Shown here: one piece after another, positions 36,698 through 46,958 of the stretch
How the letters are laid out: the number at the start of each line of letters is the position of its first letter
How positions within the stretch are numbered: the first letter of the stretch is position 1
Assembly: GCF_900102725.1 (NCBI RefSeq)
Contig: NZ_FNJW01000008.1
Span: 124,001-188,000, forward strand
DNA from: Carnobacterium viridans
Lineage (GTDB): Bacteria; Bacillota; Bacilli; Lactobacillales; Carnobacteriaceae
Direction of reading: 5' to 3'
DNA length: 64,000 nt
The notes under the pieces: generated by a model
Seen by the model: the letters and a program-made list of their open reading frames with translations, nothing else
Database searches by the model: none
Told to the model about the DNA's origin: nothing
Program-made: the position numbers and the translations under genes

Positions 36698-36955
36698 TCT
36701 ATACTTTTTAGTGTTGATAGCTTAGTTAAATTAAGGACACGAAATTTCTGGAGGAATAAGGTTTGCATGTAGCCATTCAAAGAATTCAATGCGAATTACA
36801 AAGCGTTAGCGCTTCAGCGATTACGCTTTGTTTAAGGCTTGAAAGTCTGAAGACTATGAACTTTAGTCTTCAGGCGGTTCCATGGCTCTCCACAAGCAAA
36901 CCCGTCTATTCCAGAAGAAATTTTATTTTTTCTATTAACACCATTTGACAAAGAG
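36698..36955 (+). repeat. Hairpin repeat family, copy B
   Basis: A 258-base copy of the three-copy repeat. The outer ends are imperfect inverted repeats (TTTTTAGTGTTGATAG near the left, CTATTAACACCATTTG near the right). Next inward, TTCTGGAGGAATAAGGTTTGC pairs with GCAAACCCGTCTATTCCAGAA. The centre has two further hairpins: CAAAGCGT...ACGCTTTG (about 36800-36831) and a perfect CTGAAGACTA / TAGTCTTCAG (about 36847-36873). A 42-base block at 36784-36825 is identical to copy C (60826-60867). A 62-codon frame from the TTG at 36763 has no known homologue that I recognise. The repeat occupies most of the 338-base gap. Confidence 0.9.
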
Positions 36956-36966
36956 TCAAATAAAGT

Positions 36967-37010
36967 AAGACAAGGAACCATTCTTAATGAATGACTCCTT
37001 GTCTTTTTTT
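36967..37010. terminator. Bidirectional terminator between copy B and the HAD gene
   Basis: AAGACAAGGA / TCCTTGTCTT with an inner CATTC / GAATG pairing, T-run on the right; serves the convergent transcription units. Confidence 0.85.
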
Positions 37011-37030
37011 ACGCTTAATTAAGGAAGAAA

Positions 37031-37843
37031 CTAAACTAATTTAAAGTAATTTTCTAAATAATGAGCCAAACCTTCTTCGTTATTGGTTTTTTCCGTTATA
37101 TCATTTGAAATGTGTTTTAAAGTATCAATTCCATTTTTCATGACTACACCATGTCCTGCATATTGAATCATTTCATAATCATTATCTTCATCACCAAAAG
37201 CAATAATATCTTTTTGTTTGATACCATATACTTGAGCAATGCGTTCGACACCTAATGCTTTTTGTACACCTGCTGCTACGATTTCTAAACAAGGTGTTTG
37301 TCCGCCCCAAGTTCTAATCTCGACTGAATCGCCATAACGAGCTGCAATTTTTTCAATGATATAAGCTTGGTTTTCTTTATCCGTAAAGACACAAACAGCA
37401 GTAGGGTCTTCTTTTAAACTAGAAGCTGTTAATTTTGAAGCGCTTTTTTTTCCTTCTGGAAAGAAATCGCTATAAGGGACGAAATAGTTATCTGCAAAAA
37501 CGGTGTCTCTGAGTTCAGCAGCAATTAAGTGGATGTCTAACTCTTTTTTTAAAGTCAGCATATCTAAGGCAATTTCACGATCTAATGTTTTATGGTATTG
37601 CGATTTCCAATTTAATTGGTCTGGCAAATGGCACAACGCTCCATTAAAGTTAACCATAGGCGTTTCCATACCTAATTGAGTATAAAATTGTTTGCTGTTT
37701 CTATAAGGTCTGCCTGTTACGATTGAAACAAGGTGACCCGCATTTCTTAAAGTTGTAAGAACCTTTTGTGTTCTTGCTGAAATTTCTGAACGATTGTTCA
37801 ATGTAGTGCCATCTAAATCAAGAGCAATTAATTTTTTATTCAT
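37031..37843 (-). CDS. Cof-type HAD family phosphatase
   Basis: A 270-residue HAD phosphatase, paralogous to the one at 25334. The nucleophile motif is ALDLDGTTL, the second motif SIVTGRP, and the Mg-binding motif AFGDEDNDYEMIQYAG; the cap domain is of the C2b type. It probably hydrolyses a sugar phosphate or flavin nucleotide; the substrate is unknown. The start at 37843 has GGAGG at 37850-37854 on the minus strand; an earlier in-frame ATG (37867) overlaps that site. It is divergent from the alpha/beta hydrolase gene. Confidence 0.9.
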   Translation of the reverse strand: MNKKLIALDLDGTTLNNRSEISARTQKVLTTLRNAGHLVSIVTGRPYRNSKQFYTQLGMETPMVNFNGALCHLPDQLNWKSQYHKTLDREIALDMLTLKKELDIHLIAAELRDTVFADNYFVPYSDFFPEGKKSASKLTASSLKEDPTAVCVFTDKENQAYIIEKIAARYGDSVEIRTWGGQTPCLEIVAAGVQKALGVERIAQVYGIKQKDIIAFGDEDNDYEMIQYAGHGVVMKNGIDTLKHISNDITEKTNNEEGLAHYLENYFKLV

Positions 37844-37979
37844 CAAAATCCTCCGACTATTCTTCATTTGTCTTTATAAAAGCTTCTATGTTTCTTTTGT
37901 GCTACACTTACTGCATAGAACCTTTACAAATAGTGTACCACAAAGTTCATAAGAATAAATATAGAAAGAGGTTAGATAG

Positions 37980-38741
37980 ATGATAACGGTAAAACAAGAG
38001 AACGTAAATGGTATCCCTATATTAGAAGTTGTTTCAACAGAAAGTATAAATAAAACTTTACCAACTGTTGTTTTTTATCATGGGTGGACAAATTTTAAAG
38101 AAAGTTCTTTAGTTCATGGATATGAAATCGCTAGAAAAGGATTTAGAGTACTGATTCCTGAAGCTTATTTACATGGAGAAAGGAGTCAAGGTGCTCCAGT
38201 AAATGAAAGAAGTATGGAGTTTTGGGATGTTGTCCAACATAGTTTAGTAGAATTTCCAACTATAATCGATTATTATGTAAAAGCGGGATTAACAGATCAA
38301 AATCGCATCGGCGTGTCTGGCCTTTCTATGGGCGGTGTAACAACTTCCGCATTGTTAACGCACTATCCTTGGATAAAAACTGCTGTTGTCTTGATGGGAA
38401 GTCCCGCGCCAATTCCTTTTTCTAAATGGTTATTGACCTCTAAATGGCAACAAGGAGTAGAAATTGATTTTGAGTCAGAACAATTTGCTCCTGCTATCGA
38501 ATCGTTAAAAGCTATTTCACTCGATTTACAACCTGAAAAAATTGATGGTAAATTTGTTCATTTCTGGCATGATGAAGATGATGATTTAGTACCTTATCAA
38601 CCAACTTTTGATTTTTATAAAAAAATAAAAGATCAAGATTATGGACAATATGTGAGTTTTACAACGACGGAAGGACATGGTCATCATGTCCCTTATATGA
38701 TTTCGGTTGAAACAGCTGAATATTTCAATAAACATTTATAA
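37980..38741 (+). CDS. Alpha/beta hydrolase (YitV-type esterase)
   Basis: A 253-residue serine hydrolase. Visible are the oxyanion-region H-G-W-T-N, the H-G-E-R segment, the nucleophile elbow GLSMGGVTT with catalytic Ser, the acidic region H-D-E-D-D-D-L-V-P, and the catalytic His in G-H-G-H-H-V-P. It resembles Bacillus YitV/YtmA-type prolyl-peptidase-like esterases; the substrate is unknown. No signal peptide. The ATG follows AAAGAGGT and stands divergent to the HAD gene, with about 136 bases between. Confidence 0.87.
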   Translation: MITVKQENVNGIPILEVVSTESINKTLPTVVFYHGWTNFKESSLVHGYEIARKGFRVLIPEAYLHGERSQGAPVNERSMEFWDVVQHSLVEFPTIIDYYVKAGLTDQNRIGVSGLSMGGVTTSALLTHYPWIKTAVVLMGSPAPIPFSKWLLTSKWQQGVEIDFESEQFAPAIESLKAISLDLQPEKIDGKFVHFWHDEDDDLVPYQPTFDFYKKIKDQDYGQYVSFTTTEGHGHHVPYMISVETAEYFNKHL

Positions 38742-38768
38742 AAAAATCACAATCTCTCGTTGAAATGA

Positions 38769-38796
38769 TTTACTTCACCTCTTATAAGAGGTAAAA
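38769..38796 (+). promoter_or_regulatory. Candidate promoter with a perfect palindrome in its spacer
   Basis: TTTACT (38769-38774) and TAAAAT (38791-38796) are 16 bases apart. The spacer contains the perfect 16-base palindrome ACCTCTTATAAGAGGT (38777-38792), which would suit a dimeric repressor. It lies 30 bases before the sufT-like start. It could also be a chance hairpin. Confidence 0.45.
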
Positions 38797-38826
38797 TAAA
38801 GTCAAAAATGAGAAGGTGGTTACCCA

Positions 38827-39156
38827 ATGGAACCAACTAGTGAAAATCAAATAGAAGAGCTTAAAGGATGCATAATGACAGCTTTAGAACAAGTTATCGA
38901 TCCAGAACTGAATATTGACATTGTCAATCTAGGGTTAGTTTACGCTATTGAACTAATGGATGAAAATCACTGTGTGATAAAGTTAACGTTAACAACAATG
39001 GGCTGTCCATTAGCAGATACCATTACTAATGATATTATGACAGCTATGCAATCAATCCCTGAAATTACTTCAACCGAAGTTAAGCTAGTCTGGTACCCTG
39101 CTTGGGATACCAGCAGAATGAGCCGTTATGCAAGAATTGCATTAGGTATTAGATAA
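38827..39156 (+). CDS. SufT-like DUF59 (MIP18) iron-sulfur cluster assembly factor
   Basis: A 109-residue DUF59 protein, proposed to help mature Fe-S proteins. The domain shows Q-V-I-D-P-E-L-N-I-D-I-V-N-L-G-L-V-Y, the conserved Cys in T-T-M-G-C-P-L-A-D, and W-Y-P-A-W-D at the C-terminus, where related PaaD/SufT proteins have a similar W-x-P-x-W. Many Firmicutes have such a stand-alone gene apart from suf genes, as here. The ATG follows GAAGGTGG. Confidence 0.9.
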   Translation: MEPTSENQIEELKGCIMTALEQVIDPELNIDIVNLGLVYAIELMDENHCVIKLTLTTMGCPLADTITNDIMTAMQSIPEITSTEVKLVWYPAWDTSRMSRYARIALGIR

Positions 39157-39159
39157 AGA

Positions 39160-39196
39160 AAAGTTTACTCTGTTAAAAGTTAGAGTAAACTTTTTA
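39160..39196 (+). terminator. Terminator after the sufT-like gene
   Basis: AAAGTTTACTCT / AGAGTAAACTTT, a perfect 12-bp stem with a 10-base loop and T-tract. Confidence 0.88.
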
Positions 39197-39278
39197 AATC
39201 TAGTAGTTGAAACAATGTTGAGAGCAAATTCTAATCTCTTAAACCTGCAAATTGAGTTCAAAGATTCAATTGTTTTCG

Positions 39279-39308
39279 TTTGACCTTTACTGATTAATTG
39301 AATATAAT
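39279..39308 (+). promoter_or_regulatory. Promoter of clpB with a possible CtsR half-site
   Basis: TTGACC (39280-39285), 17-base spacer, TATAAT (39303-39308). TTTGACC at 39279-39285 equals one heptad of the CtsR operator, but the second heptad is poorly matched, so CtsR control is only a possibility. Confidence 0.75.
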
Positions 39309-39337
39309 AAGATTAGAAAAATCAAGGAGGGGTTCCA

Positions 39338-41950
39338 ATGGATATAGAAAAAATGACCACAACAATGCAGCAAACTCTTGGTGAAGCTCAAAGTATTGCC
39401 GTAACGAGAAAGCATCAAGAAATTGATCTTCTCCATTTATGGAAAGTGTTTTTGACTCCTGACCATTTTGCACGTGGACTTTATCAATCTCTCGGAATCG
39501 ATACAGATGATTTTGAATTTTTTGTAGACCAAGAATTAGACAATTATCCAACTGTGGAAGGCTCAAATGTTCAATATGGACAAGGAATGAGCCAAAATTT
39601 ATTTCGATTGCTAACGGAAGCTGATACTTTAAGGGCTGAATTTCAAGATGATTTCCTTTCAACCGAAATTATTTTGCTAGCACTTATGAAATTAAAGAAC
39701 CACAGCTTGACAAAGTATTTAAGCAAAAATGGATTAACTGAAAAAGCATTAAAAGCTGAAATTGAAAAAATAAGAGGAGGAGATCGCGTGACCTCACAAA
39801 ATCAAGAAGAAACTTATCAAGCACTTGAAAAATATGGAACTGATTTGGTTAAGGCGGTAAGAAGCGGAGACCAAGATCCAGTCATTGGAAGAGATGATGA
39901 AATTCGTGATGTGATTCGTATTTTATCTCGTAAAACAAAGAATAACCCTGTACTGATTGGAGAACCCGGTGTTGGTAAAACGGCCATAGTAGAAGGGTTG
40001 GCACAACGAATCGTTCGAAAAGATGTTCCCGAAAACTTAAAAGGAAAAACTATTTTTTCATTAGATATGGGCGCGTTGATCGCAGGAGCTAAATACCGTG
40101 GTGAATTTGAAGAACGGTTAAAAGCAGTCTTAAAAGAAGTGAAAAAAAGCGAAGGGCAAATCATCTTATTTATTGATGAGATCCACACTATTGTAGGTGC
40201 AGGTAAAACAGAAGGCAGCATGGATGCAGGAAATCTATTGAAGCCTATGTTAGCTCGTGGCGAATTGCACTGTATTGGTGCAACCACACTAGATGAATAC
40301 CGGAAATACATGGAAACGGATAAAGCGCTGGAAAGACGCTTCCAGAAAGTACTCGTTGATGAGCCAACTGTAGAAGAAACCATCAGTATTTTAAGAGGAC
40401 TAAAGGAACGTTTTGAAATTCACCATAGTGTAAATATCCATGACAATGCTTTAGTTGCTGCTGCAACGTTATCGAACCGCTACATTACGGATCGTTTTTT
40501 ACCGGATAAAGCCATTGATTTAATAGATGAAGCTTGTGCAACGATTCGAGTGGAGATGAATTCACGACCTACTGAATTGGATCAAGTTTCGCGTCGTTTG
40601 ATGCAGCTGGAAATCGAAGAAGCAGCGTTGAAAAAAGAGAAAGATGATGCTAGCATCCGAAGATTAGATATCATTCAAGAAGAATTATCTAATCTTCGTG
40701 AAGAAGCCAATCAGTTGAAAATGAAATGGGAAACTGAAAAAGAAGAAGTCGCTAAATTGCGTAATAAACGTGCTGAAATTGAAAAAGCGCGTCATGAGTT
40801 AGAAGAAGCTGAAAGTAACTATGACCTAGAACGTGCCGCTGTTTTAAGACATGGGCAAATTCCTGCTTTAGAAAAAGAATTGAAAAAGCTGGAAGAGGAA
40901 CAATTAGCTGCCCAAGGCAATTCAATCAGACTTGTGCAAGAATCGGTAACGGATGAAGAAATTGCTGTCGTTATTGGTCGGATGACGGGTATTCCTGTTA
41001 GTAGATTAGTTAAGGGAGAACGTGAAAAATTAATGCACTTAGATACGTCATTAAGTGAACGCGTTATCGGTCAAGATGAAGCGGTACAAAGTGTATCAGA
41101 TGCGGTTATCCGGGCTCGAGCTGGTATACAAGATCCTAATCGTCCGCTAGGTTCATTCCTGTTTCTAGGACCTACTGGTGTAGGGAAAACCGAATTAGCT
41201 AAAGCTTTAGCCGAAAACTTGTTTGACTCGCAAGATCATATGGTGCGAATCGATATGAGCGAATATATGGAAAAACATACTGTTTCAAGATTGATAGGAG
41301 CACCTCCAGGTTATGTTGGATATGATGAGGGAGGGCAATTGACCGAAGCGGTAAGAAGAAGTCCGTATACTATTGTCTTGTTAGATGAAATTGAGAAAGC
41401 TCATCCGGATGTATTTAATATTTTATTACAGGTATTAGATGATGGACGCCTAACCGATTCTAAAGGCAGAATGGTCGATTTTAAAAATACCGTTTTAATT
41501 ATGACAAGTAACATTGGTTCTGATTTATTGTTGGAAGGCACGGATGAACAAGGACAAATAAAAGAAGCGACAAAAGAACATGTGATGTCATTATTAAAAA
41601 CATCCTTTAAACCAGAGTTCTTAAATCGAATCGATGATACAATTTTATTTGCACCACTTAGCATACAAGTTGTGAAGAAGATTGTTCTCAAATTAGTACA
41701 CAATTTGTCAAAACGTCTAGCAGAACAAGATATTGAACTGACTATTTCAAATGAGGCACAAATATGGATAGCGGAAAAAGCTTATGATCCTATGTATGGT
41801 GCGAGACCGTTGAAGAGATTTATTACTAAAGAAGTGGAGACACCTTTAGCTAAAGGAATCATTTCTGGAGAAATCCCACCAAAATCTAAAGTAACAATTA
41901 CACTAAAAGAGGATCAACTATCTTATGAGACAGTGATGTTAAATGATTAA
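39338..41950 (+). CDS. clpB: ClpB disaggregase chaperone
   Basis: An 870-residue Hsp100 that extracts proteins from aggregates with DnaK. It has an N domain (about 1-150), AAA+ module 1 with [13 protein letters not shown] at about 208, a coiled-coil middle domain (about 415-530, the feature that separates ClpB from ClpA/C), and AAA+ module 2 with [14 protein letters not shown] at about 611 and [10 protein letters not shown]. Middle-domain length supports ClpB over ClpC. The ATG follows AGGAGGGG. Monocistronic between two terminators. Confidence 0.97.
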   Translation: MDIEKMTTTMQQTLGEAQSIAVTRKHQEIDLLHLWKVFLTPDHFARGLYQSLGIDTDDFEFFVDQELDNYPTVEGSNVQYGQGMSQNLFRLLTEADTLRAEFQDDFLSTEIILLALMKLKNHSLTKYLSKNGLTEKALKAEIEKIRGGDRVTSQNQEETYQALEKYGTDLVKAVRSGDQDPVIGRDDEIRDVIRILSRKTKNNPVLIGEPGVGKTAIVEGLAQRIVRKDVPENLKGKTIFSLDMGALIAGAKYRGEFEERLKAVLKEVKKSEGQIILFIDEIHTIVGAGKTEGSMDAGNLLKPMLARGELHCIGATTLDEYRKYMETDKALERRFQKVLVDEPTVEETISILRGLKERFEIHHSVNIHDNALVAAATLSNRYITDRFLPDKAIDLIDEACATIRVEMNSRPTELDQVSRRLMQLEIEEAALKKEKDDASIRRLDIIQEELSNLREEANQLKMKWETEKEEVAKLRNKRAEIEKARHELEEAESNYDLERAAVLRHGQIPALEKELKKLEEEQLAAQGNSIRLVQESVTDEEIAVVIGRMTGIPVSRLVKGEREKLMHLDTSLSERVIGQDEAVQSVSDAVIRARAGIQDPNRPLGSFLFLGPTGVGKTELAKALAENLFDSQDHMVRIDMSEYMEKHTVSRLIGAPPGYVGYDEGGQLTEAVRRSPYTIVLLDEIEKAHPDVFNILLQVLDDGRLTDSKGRMVDFKNTVLIMTSNIGSDLLLEGTDEQGQIKEATKEHVMSLLKTSFKPEFLNRIDDTILFAPLSIQVVKKIVLKLVHNLSKRLAEQDIELTISNEAQIWIAEKAYDPMYGARPLKRFITKEVETPLAKGIISGEIPPKSKVTITLKEDQLSYETVMLND

Positions 41951-41952
41951 AC

Positions 41953-41991
41953 AAAAAAAAGACATTCATTAGAATGTCTTTTTTTTGTTTA
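41953..41991. terminator. Bidirectional terminator between clpB and the DUF2929 gene
   Basis: AAAAAAAGACATTC / GAATGTCTTTTTTT, a perfect stem with a 4-base loop, A-run and T-run on the two sides. Confidence 0.9.
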
Positions 41992-41998
41992 TAAAAGC

Positions 41999-42187
41999 TT
42001 ATTTAGTTGCATGTCCATGTTTTTGATCAGGAAAAGACTTGGCAATTAAAATAACCATAACGCCAATAAATAAGCCAATAGCGGATGCCATAACAAAGTT
42101 ATACGAACCGCTTGATAATGAGCTACCAATGTAATTTACAGCTTGTCCTATAAGGAATCCCCAAAATAATGTCACTAAATATTTCAT
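41999..42187 (-). CDS. Small membrane protein, DUF2929 (YjzD) family
   Basis: A 62-residue protein with two membrane segments (about 2-20 and 30-50) joined by S-S-L-S-S-G-S-Y-N-F, and a short His/Lys-rich tail. The layout W-G-F-L-I-G... S-x-x-Y-N-F matches the YjzD/DUF2929 family of Firmicutes; function unknown. The minus-strand start at 42187 follows AGAGAGG. Only the family pattern supports the call. Confidence 0.75.
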   Translation of the reverse strand: MKYLVTLFWGFLIGQAVNYIGSSLSSGSYNFVMASAIGLFIGVMVILIAKSFPDQKHGHATK

Positions 42188-42322
42188 GATATAACCTCTC
42201 TTCTTTTACACGTTCATTTTAGCACTTTCAAAAACTTTGTAAAGCAAAAGTAAGTAGAACTTTTTTTATTGTAGGTTACTTTGGATTATTGCAACAAGAA
42301 TAAAAAGTTCTTTTTAGAAGGT

Positions 42323-42352
42323 TTGCGTATACGAATCTTAGAAGGGTATAAT
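42323..42352 (+). promoter_or_regulatory. Promoter of dnaE
   Basis: TTGCGT (42323-42328), 18-base spacer, TATAAT (42347-42352), 32 bases before the start codon. Confidence 0.6.
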
Positions 42353-42383
42353 AGATAGTAATGAGTTAGAATGGGGTGACAAA

Positions 42384-45300
42384 ATGTCATTTGTACAATT
42401 GCAAGTTATTAGTTCATATAGTTTATTACAAAGTACAACTTCAATTGAAGAATTAGTGGTCAAAGCAAAAGAACGAGGTTATCAAGCGATTGCTTTAACC
42501 GACCACAATGTCTTATATGGAATGGTTGACTTTTATAAAATGTGCAAAAAACATCAGATCAAGCCCATTTTAGGGTTAACGTTAGATGTTGGGGGCACTG
42601 TAAATAGCGAAGAGACTTATTCAATTATTCTATTAGCTAAGAATGCTAAAGGATATGAAAGTTTGATGGCTCTTTCAAGTGAAAAAATGTTATTACTTGA
42701 AAATGAACGTCTTACATTTAAACAAATAAGTCAATACAGTCAAAATTTAATCGCAGTCACACCTGGGGAAAATGGAGAAGTAGAAACTCTTTTACTTCAA
42801 GATGAAAAAAAATCAGCAGCAACAGTAGTCAAAGAATGGCAAACGGCTTTTCCTGAGCAACAATTTTATCTTGGCATACAGCTGCATCAAAAACTAATGA
42901 CCATCAAAGATGCATTAAATAAACTAGCAAATGAAACGGCCACTTTAACAGTTGCTTTGCAAGATATACGGTACATTGATGCAGTTGACGACTTTAGTAC
43001 TACAGTATTAAGAGCGATTAATAAGGGCGAGACTCTCTCCCCTCAACAGCCTACTGAAGAAGGCGAGTATTATTTGCCTGAAAGCAATCAGGTAGAACAG
43101 TTATTTAAAGATAATGACTTGGAACAAGCTGCTCAACGAACCAACGAGATAGCTGAAATGATTGATGCGGACATATCCTTGCATCAACAATTATTGCCAA
43201 AATTTCCTTTATCTAAAGACACAAAGACAACGGAGTTTTTAAAAGAACAGTGCTTAAAAGGGTTAGCAGTGAGAGTACCTCAATCAGATGAACGATACAC
43301 AAAGCGATTAGATTATGAGTTAGCCGTTATTCAAAAAATGGGGTTTGAAGATTACTTTTTAATTGTGTGGGATGTCATGGCGTATGCTCATAAAGTGAAA
43401 ATTGTTACAGGTGCAGGTAGAGGTTCAGCAGCTGGATCTTTGGTGGCTTATTTACTAGAAATCACAGACGTTGATCCGATTGAGTACAACTTATTATTTG
43501 AACGATTTTTGAATGAAGAAAGGTATACAATGCCTGATATCGATTTGGATTTCCCTGATAATAGACGTGAAGAAATTTTGCTTTATGTAAAAAATAAGTA
43601 TGGTCAAAATCATGTTGCTCAGATAGCTACTTTTGGAACGTTAGCAGCTAAGATGGCTCTAAAAGATGTAGCAAGAGTATTTGGGTTAAGTCCTTCAGAA
43701 GCAAATGTGTGGTCAAAGGCCATTCCCAAAATATTGGGCATCACTTTAGAAAAAGCCTATAAAGAATCAGCAACGCTCAGAAAACTAGTTGAAGAAAATG
43801 ATAAAAATAGTTTGCTCTTTAAAACAGCCAAAAGAATTGAAGGATTGCCTCGTCATATATCGACACATGCAGCCGGAATTGTTATCAGCGATAACCCACT
43901 AACTCAGTATGTCCCTTTGCAAAAAGGTGGAGGAGAAATTCTGTTAACGCAATACCCGATGGGAAATGTAGAAGAAATTGGCTTGTTAAAAATGGATTTT
44001 TTAGGGTTGAAAAATTTAACAATCATTGACAACACGCTAAAACTTGTTCAAAGGAAAACTGGAAAACGCTTGGATCTTTTGACTATTCCAATGCAAGATC
44101 AAAAGACTCTGCAATTATTCCGTCAAGCAGATATGGTGGGAATTTTTCAATTTGAATCTTCTGGAATAAAAAACGTTCTTCGCAGATTAGAGCCTTCTTC
44201 AATCGAAGATATCGCGGCCGTAAATGCTTTGTATCGCCCGGGCCCGATGGAACAAATTGATACGTTTATCAAAAGGAAACAAGGTATCGTTCCCATAGAA
44301 TACCCTCATGAAAGCTTATCAGAAATTTTAGCGGTCACTTATGGTGTAATGGTTTATCAAGAACAAGTCATGCAGGTAGCTGCCAAAATGGGTGGGTACA
44401 CATTAGGTCAAGCAGATATTTTAAGACGAGCGATCGGGAAAAAACAAAAAGCCATTATTGATAAAGAGAGACACCATTTTATTTCTGGTGCGAACCAATT
44501 AGGCTACACTAAAGAAGTAGCCATGCAAGTTTATGATTATATCGAACGATTTGCGAATTATGGGTTTAACCGTTCCCATGCAGTAGCGTACTCATTCATT
44601 GCCTATCAGATGGCTTATCTAAAAGCACATTACCCCAATGCTTTTTTTGTGGCGCTATTAAATTCAGCTCTAAACAGTTCTGCTAAAATGAAAGAATACA
44701 TTATTGAAGCGAAGAAAAGGAAAATAAAAGTTATTCCACCTAATATCAATACGAGTTTCAGTGGATTTACATTAACTGAAAATAATATTTTATTTGGCTT
44801 CAATTCAATCAAAGGTCTAAGAAGAGATATGATTGTCGAAGTGATCCAAAATCGGAAAAATGATGGGAGATACTTAGATTTGATTGATTTTCTCAAAAGA
44901 TTGGATAAAAAATGGTTGAAGCCGGAATACATTAAACCTTTAATTTACGCTGGAGCCTTCGATCAATTTGATTACTCTAGAGGCGCTCTTTTAGCATCGG
45001 TTGATGGAATTGTTCAAAGTATAAAAATGAGCGGAAACAATATTGATTTGTTTGAATTATTAAAACCCAAATATGAATTCGCCCCAGATTTAACGCTTGA
45101 AGAAAAACTAGAAACAGAAGAACAATACTTAGGTACCTATTTGTCAGGTCATCCAACTGAAAAATATGATCAGCTGAGACAATGGAAACAAGTTGAGTAT
45201 ACGAGCGAGTTGGCTGTTGGAAATACAAGTAGAATAATCGGGATGATAAAAAATGTGCATAAAATCCGCACGAAAAAAGGCGAATCTATGGCTTTTGTAA

Positions 45301-45722
45301 CGATCAGTGATACTTCTGGAGATTGTTCGCTCACACTTTTTCCAACAAAATATCGACAATTCATTGATTTGCTTAATAACGGAGGCACTTTATACGTTTC
45401 TGGAAAAGTCGATTCAAAGCGAGAAGATATTCCTCAAATGATTGTCAGTCAAATGGAAGATATTAAGAAAGTAATGGACGGTTATACTACTAAGAAATGT
45501 TTTATACGGATACAAGAGGTACAAAATACCAATGATACATTAGAAAAAATGAAGAAAATAATGATGAAAGCAAAAGGCAATATACCGGTCGTTCTTTACT
45601 ATGTACAAACAAATAAAAAAATTGTTTTAGCAGAAGAAAATTGGATCCATGATACTCCCGAGTTGATGGAACAATTGGAAGAATTACTGGGGAAAGAAAA
45701 TGTTGTGATTAAAAATAGTTAA
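42384..45722 (+). CDS. dnaE: DNA polymerase III alpha subunit DnaE
   Basis: An 1112-residue replicative polymerase. In Firmicutes it extends RNA primers before PolC takes over. The N-terminal PHP domain has A-L-T-D-H-N-V-L-Y-G; the polymerase domain has GRGSAAGS and the catalytic P-D-I-D-L-D-F-P-D at about 383; the C-terminal part includes a helix-hairpin-helix region and an OB fold (about 960-1040). No intein. pfkA-pyk follow, the dnaE-pfkA-pyk order known from Bacillus and lactobacilli. The ATG follows GGGGTG. Confidence 0.97.
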   Translation: MSFVQLQVISSYSLLQSTTSIEELVVKAKERGYQAIALTDHNVLYGMVDFYKMCKKHQIKPILGLTLDVGGTVNSEETYSIILLAKNAKGYESLMALSSEKMLLLENERLTFKQISQYSQNLIAVTPGENGEVETLLLQDEKKSAATVVKEWQTAFPEQQFYLGIQLHQKLMTIKDALNKLANETATLTVALQDIRYIDAVDDFSTTVLRAINKGETLSPQQPTEEGEYYLPESNQVEQLFKDNDLEQAAQRTNEIAEMIDADISLHQQLLPKFPLSKDTKTTEFLKEQCLKGLAVRVPQSDERYTKRLDYELAVIQKMGFEDYFLIVWDVMAYAHKVKIVTGAGRGSAAGSLVAYLLEITDVDPIEYNLLFERFLNEERYTMPDIDLDFPDNRREEILLYVKNKYGQNHVAQIATFGTLAAKMALKDVARVFGLSPSEANVWSKAIPKILGITLEKAYKESATLRKLVEENDKNSLLFKTAKRIEGLPRHISTHAAGIVISDNPLTQYVPLQKGGGEILLTQYPMGNVEEIGLLKMDFLGLKNLTIIDNTLKLVQRKTGKRLDLLTIPMQDQKTLQLFRQADMVGIFQFESSGIKNVLRRLEPSSIEDIAAVNALYRPGPMEQIDTFIKRKQGIVPIEYPHESLSEILAVTYGVMVYQEQVMQVAAKMGGYTLGQADILRRAIGKKQKAIIDKERHHFISGANQLGYTKEVAMQVYDYIERFANYGFNRSHAVAYSFIAYQMAYLKAHYPNAFFVALLNSALNSSAKMKEYIIEAKKRKIKVIPPNINTSFSGFTLTENNILFGFNSIKGLRRDMIVEVIQNRKNDGRYLDLIDFLKRLDKKWLKPEYIKPLIYAGAFDQFDYSRGALLASVDGIVQSIKMSGNNIDLFELLKPKYEFAPDLTLEEKLETEEQYLGTYLSGHPTEKYDQLRQWKQVEYTSELAVGNTSRIIGMIKNVHKIRTKKGESMAFVTISDTSGDCSLTLFPTKYRQFIDLLNNGGTLYVSGKVDSKREDIPQMIVSQMEDIKKVMDGYTTKKCFIRIQEVQNTNDTLEKMKKIMMKAKGNIPVVLYYVQTNKKIVLAEENWIHDTPELMEQLEELLGKENVVIKNS

Positions 45723-45810
45723 ATATAGGAATTTTTTAATAAAACTGATTTTTAAAAAGACAAAACGTTATAAAAATGGTAGAATAGCAGTTGAGCTTAT
45801 GTTTGTAAGT

Positions 45811-45838
45811 TTGAACCAAGAAGTATTTGTGATAGAAT
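45811..45838 (+). promoter_or_regulatory. Candidate promoter of pfkA-pyk
   Basis: TTGAAC (45811-45816), 16-base spacer, TAGAAT (45833-45838). It is about 100 bases before pfkA. Confidence 0.5.
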
Positions 45839-45924
45839 GTATAAGTGTAATGAGTAAAAGATTTTTTAGATGATACTAGTTATGAGTTGTTTAGAAGAGC
45901 TGTTTACTTTAATCTATTTTATGA

Positions 45925-46899
<975 letters not shown>

Positions 46900-46958
46900 A
46901 CGAATTACAAACTTTAAAAAAATTGTAATAAAAAATTGCTGTTGGGAGAGATAATAGA

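Noticed and set aside
36763-36948. Small protein gene downstream of the YitT-type gene
   Set aside because: It lies wholly within hairpin repeat copy B and is best explained as part of that repeat; discussed as a finding instead.
39279-39295. CtsR operator upstream of clpB
   Set aside because: Only one heptad (TTTGACC) is present; the second heptad at the required 3-base distance does not match, so it was kept only as a half-site remark.
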